A stretch of DNA of 64,000 nt, from assembly GCF_014203705.1 (NCBI RefSeq), contig NZ_JACHJR010000001.1:620001-684000 (forward strand), read 5' to 3'. The position numbers and the translations under genes were made by a program. The DNA is from Kitasatospora gansuensis. GTDB lineage: Bacteria > Actinomycetota > Actinomycetes > Streptomycetales > Streptomycetaceae. The notes below the pieces were generated by a model. It saw nothing but the letters and a program-made list of their open reading frames with translations. It made no database searches and was not told where the DNA came from. Below are positions 50,815 to 60,068 of this stretch, piece by piece; within the stretch, counting starts at the first letter, position 1, and each line of letters starts with the position of its first letter.

Positions 50815-51504
50815 TCAGACCGCCGAGGCGGCTTCCTCGATCAGGTCGGCGACCGGCCCGGGCAGTGAGGCGAGCGAGGCGTGGCCCGCGCGCAGCTCGA
50901 CGGTCTTGCGGGTGCCCATCCGCGCGGCCATCCGGCGCTGGTTGTCCGGATGGATCATGTGGTCCTCGGTGGAGACCTGGTACCAGCTGGGCTTGGCCCG
51001 CCAGGCCGGGGCGGTGACCTCGTCGCCGAAGGTGGAGGCCAGCGGGGCCTTCTGGGTGACCGCCATCACCAGGGCCTCCTCGGCGCTCAGGTCCTGGCAG
51101 AAGCTCTCGTGGAACTTCTCGGGCTTGACCCACAGGTAGCCGTCGGAGTCCGGAGCGAGGTTCTCGAAGGCGGCGGGCGGGAACTCCTGGGTGATCGCTC
51201 CGGGGCTCTCCCCGGCGTCGGGGGCGAACGCCGCGACGTAGACCAGGCCGACCACGTTCGGCAGGTCACCGGCCTCGGTGATCACCGCGCCGCCGTACGA
51301 GTGGCCCACCAGCAGCACCGGCCCGTCGACCTGACGGACCATCCGGCGGGTGCGTTCGGCGTCCTCCGCGAGCGAGGTCAGCGGGTTCTCCACCGCCCGC
51401 AGGTCGGTGAAGCCGCGCCGGTCCAGCTCGACGATCACCTTGGCCCAGTGGGCGGCGCCGCCCCAGAAGCCGTGGACCAGGACGATGGTGGGCTTGACCG
51501 ACAT
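50815..51504 (-). CDS. Alpha/beta hydrolase
   Basis: 229 residues. HGFWGGAAHWAKV near the N-terminus, nucleophile GHSYGG (Ser about residue 69), STEDHMIHPDNQRRM with the acid, and ELRAGHASLASLPG with the catalytic His. This is the HNL/esterase-like subgroup. Follows the M1 peptidase gene by 71 bp in the same direction and may be a late member of the pls transcript. Substrate unknown. Confidence 0.85.
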   Translation of the reverse strand: MSVKPTIVLVHGFWGGAAHWAKVIVELDRRGFTDLRAVENPLTSLAEDAERTRRMVRQVDGPVLLVGHSYGGAVITEAGDLPNVVGLVYVAAFAPDAGESPGAITQEFPPAAFENLAPDSDGYLWVKPEKFHESFCQDLSAEEALVMAVTQKAPLASTFGDEVTAPAWRAKPSWYQVSTEDHMIHPDNQRRMAARMGTRKTVELRAGHASLASLPGPVADLIEEAASAV

Positions 51505-51574
51505 GCCCTGCCTCCAGGGTGCTCCGGGGAGGCCCGGAGCCGGGCCCCACAACCGTGAGCGACGATACCGACAC

Positions 51575-52927
51575 CTACCGTGACGCGCCCGGCAGTGGCG
51601 GCAGCAGCGGGTCATACAGCCAGGCGTGGAACAGCCCGTCCAGCGGCGCGCTCGCGTAGCGGTCGGCGTGCGCGGTGAAGTCGAGCGTGGAGACCACCCC
51701 GTGACGGTGCCTCACCGCCCAGTCCTTCACCAGCCGGAAGAAGGCCTCGTCGCCGAGCTCGCAGCGCAGCGCGTGCACGGTGAGCCCGCCGCGCTGGTAC
51801 AGCCGGTCGTCGAACATCAGCTTCCGGCCCGGGTCGCCGAGCCGCAGGTCCTGCGGCAACCCGGCCAGCAGGGCGTGCGCGGCGGCGGCGTGCTCGGCGG
51901 CGGTGCGGCCGCCCGCGTGCTCGGCCCAGATCCACTCGGCGTACTTGGCGAAGCCCTCGTTCAGCCAGATGTGCCGCCAGTCGGCGATCGTGACGCTGTT
52001 GCCGAACCACTGGTGGGCCAGCTCGTGCGCGACCAGCCGCTCGGAGGTCCGGCTGCCGTCCAGGTGGTTGGTGCCGAAGGTGGCCAGGCCCTGCGCCTCG
52101 ACCGGCACGTCGAGCTCCTCGTCGGCCACCACCACCGCGTACTCGCCGAACGGGTAAGGACCGAACAGCTCCTCGAAGTGGTGCATCATCCAGGCCTGCC
52201 GGCCGAAGTCGATGGTGAACTCGGGCACCAGCCGGGCCGGCAGGTAGGCGGTCTGCGGCACCGTCCGGTTCGGCCGGGGGGTCGAGGAGCCCTCGATCAG
52301 CCGGACGGTCTGGTACTGGCCGATCGAGACCGTCACCAGGTAGCTGGCGGTGGGCGCGGACTGCTCGTACACCCAGGTGGTGCTGGAGGACCGGGTGGTC
52401 TTGGTGAGCAGCCGGCCGCTGGCCACCACCGTGTACGGGGACGGGGTGGTGACCGAGATCTGGTAGCTCGCCTTGTCCGCCGGGCGGTCGTTGCACGGGT
52501 ACCAGGACGAGGCGCCGATCGGCTGACTGGCCACCAGGGCACCGTCCGTCAGTTCCTCCCAGCCCAGGCCGCCCCACTGGCTGCGGACCGGCTTCGGGTT
52601 GCCGGTGTAGTGCACCTCGACGGTGAACGCCGCCCCGGCGGCCAGCGCCTTGGCCGGGCGGATCCGCAGCTTGCCCGCCCGGTGGGTGTAGTGCGCGGCC
52701 TTGCCGTCCACCAGCACCCGGCCGATCCGGAACTCGGCCAGGTCGAGCGCGAACTCGGCCAGCGCCGCGCCGCCCGCCACCGCGCTCAGCCGGGCCGAGC
52801 CGCCCAGGCGGTTGGGCCCTGGCCGGTAGTCCAGCGCGAGTTCGTAGCGGTGCACCCGGTAGCGGGCGTCCCCGTGGGTCGGGAAGTAGGGGTCGACGCC
52901 GGGAGGCGGCACCTGCTTGGGACTCAC
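51575..52927 (-). CDS. M1-family zinc aminopeptidase, putative poly-lysine-degrading enzyme
   Basis: 450 residues. Zinc site HELAHQWFGNSVTIADW with the third ligand in WLNEGFAKYAEW; the GAMEN-like substrate loop reads VEAQGLATFG. Shorter than PepN (about 850), as in small secreted or surface M1 enzymes of streptomycetes, though no signal peptide is visible. It lies 37 bp after the Pls-like gene. In epsilon-poly-L-lysine producers an M1 peptidase (pld) next to pls degrades the polymer and protects the producer (family knowledge); the same role is inferred here. Confidence 0.88.
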   Translation of the reverse strand: MSPKQVPPPGVDPYFPTHGDARYRVHRYELALDYRPGPNRLGGSARLSAVAGGAALAEFALDLAEFRIGRVLVDGKAAHYTHRAGKLRIRPAKALAAGAAFTVEVHYTGNPKPVRSQWGGLGWEELTDGALVASQPIGASSWYPCNDRPADKASYQISVTTPSPYTVVASGRLLTKTTRSSSTTWVYEQSAPTASYLVTVSIGQYQTVRLIEGSSTPRPNRTVPQTAYLPARLVPEFTIDFGRQAWMMHHFEELFGPYPFGEYAVVVADEELDVPVEAQGLATFGTNHLDGSRTSERLVAHELAHQWFGNSVTIADWRHIWLNEGFAKYAEWIWAEHAGGRTAAEHAAAAHALLAGLPQDLRLGDPGRKLMFDDRLYQRGGLTVHALRCELGDEAFFRLVKDWAVRHRHGVVSTLDFTAHADRYASAPLDGLFHAWLYDPLLPPLPGASR

Positions 52928-52963
52928 GGGTCGTACGCTCCTGCGTCTGTGCCTGCCGGTCCG

Positions 52964-55900
52964 TCAGGACTGCCAGGATTCGATCGGGTTGCCCAGCCAG
53001 CGGGTGTCGGCCGGGACGGACTCCGCACGCATCACCAGCGAGGCGGGCCCCAGGGTGCTGCGCGCGCCGACGGTGCTGCCGGGCAGCACGATGCCGCCCG
53101 GGCCGAGGGTGGCTCCCTCGTGAAGGATCACAGTATCCATCCGCATGATCCGGTCGTGGAAGAGGTGGGTCTGCACGACGCAGCCCCGGTTGACGGTGGC
53201 CCCGTCCCCGAGCGTGACCAGGTCCGCCTCGGGCAGCCAGTAGGTCTCGCACCAGACGCCCCGACCGACCTTGGCGCCGAGCGCGCGCAGCCAGAGGTTG
53301 AGCACCGGCGTGCCGGGCACCGCGCCGACCAGCCAGGGCACCGCGAGCACCTCGACGAAGGTGTCGGCCAGCTCGTTGCGCCAGACGAAGCCGCTCCACA
53401 GCGGGTGCTCGACGGCCCGGAACCGGCCGACCAGCAGCCACTTGGCGGCCGCCGACACCAGACAGGCCACCAGCCCGACGGCCAGCAGCACCACGCCGGA
53501 GAGCAGCGCGGCCAGCAGCACCGAACCGGCGGCGGCCAGCTGGGCCAGCCCGGCCAGGGTCAGCGCGCCCAGCGCGGCGGAGGCGAACACCGGCACCAGC
53601 CGGCAGACCTCGACCAGGCCCCGGGCCCAGAGCAGCCGGGCCGGCGGGTCGTAGGTCAGGCTCTGGTCGGCGGTGTCGGCCGAGCGGGGCAGCCGCATCG
53701 GCGGCATGCCCAGGTACGAGCTGCCCTTCTTGGCCTTCTTCGGCGTGGCCGAGAGCACCCCCACCAGCCCCCGGTCGGGCACCGCCCGGCCGAGCGCGGT
53801 CATCCCCGAGTTGCCGAGGAAGGCCCGCTCGCCGATCTCCGCCTCACCGAGCCGCAGCCAGCCGCCGCCCAGTTCGTACGGGGCGATCAGGGTGTCGTCG
53901 GCCAGGAAGGCGCCGTCCCCGACGGTGGTCAGGCTGGGCAGCGCGAGCACCGTGGAGACCTCGGCCCGGCTGCCGATCTTCATGCCGAGCGCCCGCAGCC
54001 AGTACGGGGTGATCAGGCCCGCGTACAGCGGGAAGAGCGTGCCCCGGGCCAGGTCCATCAGCTGACTGACCGTCCAGGCCTGCCAGCCGATCCGGCCGTG
54101 CAGCGGGTGACTGCCCGTCCGCAGACCCAGGCTCAGCAGCCGGACGCCGGCCAGCAGCAGGGTCGCGTACACCAGGCCGTAGGCCAGCGTGGCCGGGACC
54201 AGCGCGAGCAGGGCGCCGGTCAGCGCGGTGCCCAGGCTGTCACCGGGGTGCACGAAGCGGCTGACCACGAGCAGCGCGGCCAGCGCGGAGAGCACCGGCA
54301 GCAGGCTCAGGCCGAGGCCGCTGGCGCCGTACGCCGCGGCCCAGCGGGCCCGGCGCGGTGGGCGCTGCTTGGGCCAACTGCGCTCCGCCTTGCCGAGTTT
54401 GACGGCGGGTGCGCCCGCCCAGCGCTGGCCGGTGGGGATCTGGCCGGTGACGCCCGAGCCGGGTGCGACCTGGGCCCGCTTGCCGACCCGGGCGCCGGGC
54501 AGCAGGGTGCTTCGGGTGCCGATCACCGCGCCGGAGCCGACCCTGACCTGGCCGACCTCGAGCCGGTCGCCGTCCAGCCAGTAGCCGGACAGGTCGACCT
54601 CGGCCTCGATCGCGCAGCCCCGGCCGAGCCGGAGCAGGCCGGTGACCGGCGGCAGCGAGTGCAGGTCCACCTCGGGGCCGATCCGGGCGCCGAGCGCGCG
54701 GCCGTAGCGGACCAGCCAGGCGCCGGACAGCGCGGTGGCGCCGGAGACCTCGGCCAGCCGCTCGGCGGTCCACAGCCGCAGGTGCATGCCGCCGCCGCGC
54801 GGGTAGCTGCCGGGGCGCAGGCCGCGCAGCAGCAGCCGGGCGCCGCCGGCCGCGATCGCCAGCCGTCCCGGCGGGCTGAACAGCAGCAGCGCGCCCGCGC
54901 CGACCACCCACCAGGAGGCGGTCGGCGCCCACGGGTAGCTGCCGAACCAGGCCAGCGCGTTGCCCAGCGCCAGCAGCCCGACCGTCCAGCGCAGGCCGAC
55001 CAGGGTGAACAGCGGCAGCAGCAACAGCGTCTGCACCACCTTGGCCCGGGTCGGCACCAGCGCGATGGTGCGGGCGGCGCCGTCGCCCTGGGCGGAGCGC
55101 TCCAGGTGCCGGGCCAGCTTGCGCAGGGTGGGCTGCTGGTAGATGTCCAGCACGGCGGCGGCCGGGTACCGGCCGCGCAGCAGGGTGGTCAGCCGGGCCG
55201 CGGCCAGGCTGCCGCCGCCGATCGCGAAGAAGTCGTCCTGGGCGCTGCCGACCTGGACCCCGAGGATCTCGGTCCACTGCTCGGCCAGCCAGGCCTCGGT
55301 GCCGTAGAGCTGTTCGCCGGGCCCGCCGGTGGTCAGCCCCGGCAGCGGCCAGGGCAGCGCGTCCCGGTCCACCTTGCCGGAGGTCCGGGTCGGCAGGCTC
55401 TCCACCGGGGCGAGCAACGGCACCAGGGCGGCCGGGAGTTCGGCCCGCAGCTGCTCGACGGCGGCGGCCTGGTCCCAGCCCTCCTGGGTGACCAGGTAGC
55501 CGACCAGCAGCTGGTTGCCGCCCTTGGCGGTCCGGACCGCCGCGGCCGCGCCGGCCACCCCGGGCAGCGCCTGGAGGGCGGCGTCCACCTCGCCGAGCTC
55601 GATCCGGCGGCCGCCGAGCTTGATCTGCTCGTCGCCCCGGCCGAGGAAGACCAGCCCCTCGGGGTCGGCCTGCACCAGGTCACCGCTGCGGTAGGCGCGC
55701 TCCCAGCCGAGCGACTCCAGCGGGGCGTACTTCTCGGCGTCCTTCTCGGCGTCCAGGTAGCGGGCCAGGCCGACGCCGCCGATCACCAGCTGGCCGGTGC
55801 CGCCCATCGGGACGGGCTGCCCGGCCTCGTCCACGACCGCCAGCTCCCAGCCGTCCAGCGGCAGGCCGATCCTGACCGGGCCCTCGCCGGTGAGCAGCGC

Positions 55901-56824
55901 GCCGCAGGCGACCACGGTGGCCTCGGTCGGCCCGTACGTGTTCCACACCTCACGGCCCTCGGTGACCAGGCGCTGGACCAGTTCGGGCGGGCAGGCCTCA
56001 CCGCCGAAGATCAGCAGCCGGACCTCGATCAGCGCCTCGGCGGGCCAGAGCGCGGCCAGCGTCGGCACGGTCGAGACCACGGTGATCTCCTGCTCGGCCA
56101 GCCAGGGGCCGAGGTCCGCGCCGCCGCGCACCTGCGAGCGCGGGACGGGCACCAGGCAGGCGCCGTAGCGCCACGCCAGCCACATCTCCTCGCAGGAGGC
56201 GTCGAAGGCGACCGAGAGCCCGGCCATCACCCGGTCGCCCGGGCCGATCGGCTCGTCCTGCAGGAACATCGCGGCCTCGGCGTCCACGAAGGCGGCGGCG
56301 TTCGCGTGCGTGACGGCGACGCCCTTCGGCTTCCCGGTGGAGCCGGAGGTGAAGATGATCCAGGCGTCGTCGGCCGGGGTGGGCCTGACGTTGGGGCGGC
56401 CCGTGGTCGGCCGGCCGGTCACGGTGAGCGCGCGCCCGGCGCCTAGCACGGCGGCGACGGCGGCCTCGCCGAAGACCAGCTCGGCCCGCTCGTCCGGGTC
56501 CTCGGCGTCCACCGGGACGTACGCGGCACCGGCGGCGAGCACCGCCAGGATGCAGACGTAGAGGTCGTTGCTGCCGGACGGCACCCGGATCCCGACCCGG
56601 TCACCGGCCCCGATCCCGGCGGCGGCCAGCCGGCGGCGCACCGTCTCCACCTCGGCGGCCAGCGCCCGGTAGCTCAGCGTGCTGCGGCCGTCGTCGAGAG
56701 CGGGCTCCTGCGGGTGCGCCCGGGCGGTGTCCTCCAGCACGTCGAGCAGGGTCCGGGTCGCCGGGGCCTTACCCGCCGAGAACAGCGCTCTCTGGTCCTG
56801 CTCGGTGGAGATCTCCGTCGTCAC
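52964..56824 (-). CDS. pls: Epsilon-poly-L-lysine synthetase-like NRPS (Pls)
   Basis: 1286 residues from GTG 56824, near the 1319 of the known Pls. Order: adenylation domain (about 25-500; FTSGSTGKPKG, YRSGDL, Lys484 in TSGKVDRD), carrier domain (DDFFAIGGGSL, Ser539), then membrane helices alternating with three left-handed beta-helix-like soluble domains (GPEVDLHSLPPVTGL, GSRAEVSTVLALPSL, GRGVWCETYWLPEAD). No condensation or thioesterase domain. This A-T-TM-C1-C2-C3 plan is that of Pls, which links lysines through epsilon-amino groups. The specificity residues read D208 A209 E212 S251 I272 G274 T296 V304 V305 K484, a lysine-type code. The neighbouring M1 peptidase agrees. Length and identity of the polymer cannot be read. 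Confidence 0.88.
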   Translation of the reverse strand: MTTEISTEQDQRALFSAGKAPATRTLLDVLEDTARAHPQEPALDDGRSTLSYRALAAEVETVRRRLAAAGIGAGDRVGIRVPSGSNDLYVCILAVLAAGAAYVPVDAEDPDERAELVFGEAAVAAVLGAGRALTVTGRPTTGRPNVRPTPADDAWIIFTSGSTGKPKGVAVTHANAAAFVDAEAAMFLQDEPIGPGDRVMAGLSVAFDASCEEMWLAWRYGACLVPVPRSQVRGGADLGPWLAEQEITVVSTVPTLAALWPAEALIEVRLLIFGGEACPPELVQRLVTEGREVWNTYGPTEATVVACGALLTGEGPVRIGLPLDGWELAVVDEAGQPVPMGGTGQLVIGGVGLARYLDAEKDAEKYAPLESLGWERAYRSGDLVQADPEGLVFLGRGDEQIKLGGRRIELGEVDAALQALPGVAGAAAAVRTAKGGNQLLVGYLVTQEGWDQAAAVEQLRAELPAALVPLLAPVESLPTRTSGKVDRDALPWPLPGLTTGGPGEQLYGTEAWLAEQWTEILGVQVGSAQDDFFAIGGGSLAAARLTTLLRGRYPAAAVLDIYQQPTLRKLARHLERSAQGDGAARTIALVPTRAKVVQTLLLLPLFTLVGLRWTVGLLALGNALAWFGSYPWAPTASWWVVGAGALLLFSPPGRLAIAAGGARLLLRGLRPGSYPRGGGMHLRLWTAERLAEVSGATALSGAWLVRYGRALGARIGPEVDLHSLPPVTGLLRLGRGCAIEAEVDLSGYWLDGDRLEVGQVRVGSGAVIGTRSTLLPGARVGKRAQVAPGSGVTGQIPTGQRWAGAPAVKLGKAERSWPKQRPPRRARWAAAYGASGLGLSLLPVLSALAALLVVSRFVHPGDSLGTALTGALLALVPATLAYGLVYATLLLAGVRLLSLGLRTGSHPLHGRIGWQAWTVSQLMDLARGTLFPLYAGLITPYWLRALGMKIGSRAEVSTVLALPSLTTVGDGAFLADDTLIAPYELGGGWLRLGEAEIGERAFLGNSGMTALGRAVPDRGLVGVLSATPKKAKKGSSYLGMPPMRLPRSADTADQSLTYDPPARLLWARGLVEVCRLVPVFASAALGALTLAGLAQLAAAGSVLLAALLSGVVLLAVGLVACLVSAAAKWLLVGRFRAVEHPLWSGFVWRNELADTFVEVLAVPWLVGAVPGTPVLNLWLRALGAKVGRGVWCETYWLPEADLVTLGDGATVNRGCVVQTHLFHDRIMRMDTVILHEGATLGPGGIVLPGSTVGARSTLGPASLVMRAESVPADTRWLGNPIESWQS

Positions 56825-57009
56825 AGCCGTGTGCCCCTCGTCCGTCTCCCCCGTCCATGACCGATGCCAGGCCCTGGGGGGACTGCGCCGCACGCCCCGA
56901 TCGGACGCCGCGCTCCAGGCCGAAGCGGACAACCCAACCGATGGTAGCCCGGTGTCGAACCCCTTCGAAGGGGCCCCAACTCACCCGACTGGCCCAATCC
57001 ATCGGATAA

Positions 57010-57087
57010 CTGACGAACCGTCAGTGACGGCAAGCGGCTAAAGGGACCGGAATTGACGGACCGTCAGATGATCTGACGGCCCGTCAG
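57010..57087. promoter_or_regulatory. Three copies of a CTGACG/CGTCAG palindrome upstream of pls
   Basis: CTGACGAACCGTCAG (57010-57024), TGACGGACCGTCA (57054-57066) and CTGACGGCCCGTCAG (57073-57087). The last two centres are 20 bp apart, two helical turns. They lie in the 327-bp gap ahead of pls, whose start is 185 bp from the nearest. They look like operators for a dimeric (TetR- or MarR-like) regulator. The rest of this gap shows nothing else clear. Confidence 0.65.
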
Positions 57088-57151
57088 GTCGATTTGGACA
57101 CTGTGACCCATGCCACATCCTGGCGGGCGTGTCGCCCGCAATGCAGGCCAC

Positions 57152-57610
57152 TCAGGCGCCGGCCCCGTGCGGGAAGGCCCGATCGAGCAGCTCCGACAGA
57201 CTGCGGCGCTCGGCAGCGGCGAGCTGCGCCAGGCCGGGCAGGCCGGTGATGATCTCGGCCCTGATCCGCCGGACGGCGGCCTCGCCCTCCGGGGTCAGCA
57301 GCACCGTCTTGACCCGGCGGTCGGCCGGGTCGGGCTCCCGGCGGAGCAGGCCGCGCGCCTCCAGCCGGTCGACCAGGCCGGTGACGTTGGAGGCGTCGCA
57401 GCCGAGCAGCTCGGCGAGGGCCCGCATCGGCATCGGCCGGCTCAGCAAGCTGAGCAGCTTGCCCTGGATCAGGGTGAGGCCCTGACTCCCGGCCACCACG
57501 GCGAAGCTCCGGTAGTAGCAGGCGGCGGCGTGGGCGAGCTGCTCCATGAGCAGCTCGGGGCCAGGGCTGGGACCGGGCGCGGGGGCGGTGGTCGGTGCGG
57601 TCGGGTTCAT
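57152..57610 (-). CDS. MarR-family transcriptional regulator
   Basis: 152 residues. Winged helix: SLLSRPMPMRALAELLGCDASNVTGLVDRLEARGLLRREPDPADRRVKTVLLTPEG with the DRR wing. Divergent from the quinone oxidoreductase gene with a 117-bp gap that holds a matching inverted repeat, so that gene is the likely target. It also lies upstream of pls in the same direction and read-through could reach it. Confidence 0.92.
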   Translation of the reverse strand: MNPTAPTTAPAPGPSPGPELLMEQLAHAAACYYRSFAVVAGSQGLTLIQGKLLSLLSRPMPMRALAELLGCDASNVTGLVDRLEARGLLRREPDPADRRVKTVLLTPEGEAAVRRIRAEIITGLPGLAQLAAAERRSLSELLDRAFPHGAGA

Positions 57611-57633
57611 GGGCCCAGTCTAGGCCGGATTAC

Positions 57634-57703
57634 TTGACATCCTCAATCATCGAGGTCTACCTTCGATTTATTGCTTGATGAGTTCAACCATCTACCTCAT
57701 CAA
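57634..57703 (+). promoter_or_regulatory. Promoter and MarR-type operator between MarR and oxidoreductase genes
   Basis: TTGACA (57634) and TACCTT (57658) with an 18-base spacer point right. CCTC/GAGG (57641-57655) lies in the spacer. Downstream, TTGATGAG (57675-57682) and CTCATCAA (57696-57703) are perfect inverted halves 13 bases apart. This is a credible site for the divergent MarR protein. Confidence 0.55.
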
Positions 57704-57727
57704 ATCTTTCTGCTCTGGAGCACCACC

Positions 57728-58654
57728 ATGAAGGCCATCACGTACCGCACCTACGGCAGCCCCGACGTCCTGGAGTTCGGCGAGGTCCCGCAGCCCAAGC
57801 TCGGCCCGGACGCCGTCCTGGTCAAGGTCAAGGCCGCCTCGGTCAACCCGGTGGACTGGAAGATCCAGGCCGGCTACCTGGACAGCGTGATGGACGTGGT
57901 CTTCCCGGTCATCCCGGGCTGGGACGTGGCCGGCGTGGTGGAGCAGGTCGGCGTCGCCGTCACCGAGTTCAAGGTCGGCGACGAGGTGATGGGCTACGTA
58001 CGGGAGGACATGGTCGGCCGGGGCACCTTCGCCGAGTACGTCGCCGCGCCCGTCCGCACCCTCGCCCACAAGCCCGCCGCCCTGGGCTTCGAGGCCGCGG
58101 CCGGTCTGCCGCTGGCCGGGCTGACCGCCTACCAGGCGCTCACCAAGGCGCTGGAGGTCAAGCCCGGCGAGACCGTGCTGGTGCACGCGGCGGCCGGCGG
58201 CGTCGGCTCGCTCGCGGTCCAGATCGCCACCGCGCTCGGCGCCCGGGTGATCGGCACCGCCAGCGAGCGCAACCACGAGTTCCTGCGCGGCCTGGGCGCC
58301 GAGCCGGTCAGCTACGGCGAGGGCCTGGCCGACCGGGTCCGCGCGCTCGCCCCCGACGGCGTGGACGCCGTCCTCGACCTGGTCGGCGGCGACGCCCTGC
58401 AGGTCTCCCCCGAGCTGCTCGCCGCCGGCGGCCGGCTGGCCTCGATCGCCGACGGCGCCGTGCTCGCCCTCGGCGGCCGGTACGTCTTCGTCCGGCCCGA
58501 CACCGCCGACCTCACCGCACTGGCCGAGCTCGCCGACCAGGGCCTGCTGACCGTCGAGGTGGCCGCCACCTTCCCGCTGGAGCAGGCCGCCGACGCCCAG
58601 CGGCTCAACGCCGAGGGCCACACGCGCGGCAAGATTGTCGTCACTGTCGCCTGA
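57728..58654 (+). CDS. NADP-dependent zinc-free quinone oxidoreductase (MDR family)
   Basis: 308 residues. MKAITYRTYGSPDVLEFGEVPQP start, KAASVNPVDWKIQAGYLD, GWDVAGVVEQVG, and the nucleotide loop LVHAAAGGVGSLAVQIA (about residue 150). No structural or catalytic zinc Cys set, so a QOR-like enoyl/quinone reductase. ATG 57728 fits the promoter above. With the aldehyde dehydrogenase behind it, it probably detoxifies reactive carbonyls or quinones under MarR control. Confidence 0.92.
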   Translation: MKAITYRTYGSPDVLEFGEVPQPKLGPDAVLVKVKAASVNPVDWKIQAGYLDSVMDVVFPVIPGWDVAGVVEQVGVAVTEFKVGDEVMGYVREDMVGRGTFAEYVAAPVRTLAHKPAALGFEAAAGLPLAGLTAYQALTKALEVKPGETVLVHAAAGGVGSLAVQIATALGARVIGTASERNHEFLRGLGAEPVSYGEGLADRVRALAPDGVDAVLDLVGGDALQVSPELLAAGGRLASIADGAVLALGGRYVFVRPDTADLTALAELADQGLLTVEVAATFPLEQAADAQRLNAEGHTRGKIVVTVA

Positions 58655-58730
58655 GACCTCTGACCGGGCGTCAGGGCGGGTCCCACCACCCGCCCTGACG
58701 CCCGCCCGACTCCCCCGGAGCACGATCACC

Positions 58731-60041
58731 ATGACCACACCTTCCGCCGCCACCGTGGTGGCCGGTCTGCGCGCCACCTTCGCCACCGGCCGGACCAGGC
58801 CCCTCGACTGGCGGCTCAACCAGCTCGCCGCGCTGCGCGCGCTGCTCACCGAGCAGAGCGAGGCGTTCCAGCAGGCCCTGCACACCGACCTGGGCAAGGG
58901 CCCGACCGAGGCGTACCGCACCGAGATCGGCTTCACGGTGCGCGAACTCGACCACACCGTCGAGCACCTGAAGCAGTGGCTGGAGCCGAAGGCCGCCGCC
59001 GTGCCCGCCGTCTTCCAGCCGGCCGAGGCCCGGGTGGTGCGGGAGCCGCTCGGCGTGGTGCTGGTGATCGCGCCCTGGAACTACCCGCTGCAACTGGCAC
59101 TCGCCCCGCTGGTCGGGGCCCTCGCGGCCGGCAACACCGTGCTGGTGAAGCCGAGCGAGCTGGCACCCGCCACCTCCGCCACGATGGCCCGGCTGCTGCC
59201 GCAGTACCTCGACCCGGAGGCCGTCGCGGTGGTCGAGGGCGCGGTGCCGGAGACCACCGCCCTGCTTGAGCAGCGCTTCGACCACATCTTCTACACCGGC
59301 AACGGCGCGGTCGGCCGGATCGTGATGGCCGCCGCCGCCAAGCACCTCACCCCGGTCACCCTGGAGCTCGGCGGCAAGAGCCCGGTCATCGTCGACACCG
59401 ACGCCGACCTGGCCGTCACCGCCCAACGCCTGGTCCGGGGCAAGTTCCTGAACGCCGGTCAGACCTGCGTCGCCCCGGACTACGTGCTCGCGGTCGGCGA
59501 CACCGCAGCCGAACTGACGGCCGAGCTGGCAACGGCGGTGCAGGAGATCTACGGTGACGATCCGTCAGCCGACCCGGAGTACGGACGGATCGTCAACACC
59601 CGGCACTTCGACCGCCTGACCGCACTGCTCGCCGACGGCCGCACCGTCACCGGCGGCACCCACGACCGGGACGCCCGCTACCTGGCGCCGACCGTGCTGG
59701 CCGACGTCTCCCCCGAGGCGCCGGTGATGCGGGCCGAGATCTTCGGCCCGATCCTGCCCGTACTCCCGGTCCCCGACCTGGACGCGGCGATCGCCTTCGT
59801 CAACGAGCGCGACAAGCCGCTGGCGCTGTACGCCTTCACCGAGTCCGACCTGACCAAGCAGCGGCTGGCCGAGGAAACCTCCTCCGGCGCCCTGGTGTTC
59901 GGCCTGCCGGTCTCCCACCTGGCCGTGCCCGAGCTCCCGTTCGGCGGAGTCGGCGAGAGCGGCATGGGGCGCTACCACGGCGAGTACTCGATCGACACCT
60001 TCAGCCACACCAAGGCCGTACTCGACAAGCCCTTGCACTGA
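58731..60041 (+). CDS. Aldehyde dehydrogenase family protein
   Basis: 436 residues; class 3-like (no N-terminal extension). APWNYPLQLALAPLVGALAAGNTVLVKPSE, FTGNGAVG-type FYTGNGAVGRIVMAA, the general base ELGGKSPVIV and the nucleophile FLNAGQTCVAPDYVL are intact, and the C-terminus PFGGVGESGMGRYHG fits. Oxidises aldehydes with NAD(P)+. It follows the oxidoreductase by 76 bp and is likely co-transcribed. Confidence 0.93.
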   Translation: MTTPSAATVVAGLRATFATGRTRPLDWRLNQLAALRALLTEQSEAFQQALHTDLGKGPTEAYRTEIGFTVRELDHTVEHLKQWLEPKAAAVPAVFQPAEARVVREPLGVVLVIAPWNYPLQLALAPLVGALAAGNTVLVKPSELAPATSATMARLLPQYLDPEAVAVVEGAVPETTALLEQRFDHIFYTGNGAVGRIVMAAAAKHLTPVTLELGGKSPVIVDTDADLAVTAQRLVRGKFLNAGQTCVAPDYVLAVGDTAAELTAELATAVQEIYGDDPSADPEYGRIVNTRHFDRLTALLADGRTVTGGTHDRDARYLAPTVLADVSPEAPVMRAEIFGPILPVLPVPDLDAAIAFVNERDKPLALYAFTESDLTKQRLAEETSSGALVFGLPVSHLAVPELPFGGVGESGMGRYHGEYSIDTFSHTKAVLDKPLH

Positions 60042-60068
60042 GGGCAACCGTTCAACGGCTCGTCCCTG

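Noticed and set aside
51626..56446. Very long open frame (about 1600 codons) on the plus strand
   Set aside because: It is the antisense of the pls and M1 peptidase genes. High GC keeps the opposite frame open; its translation is low-complexity Gly/Gln/Arg/Val and shows no domain.
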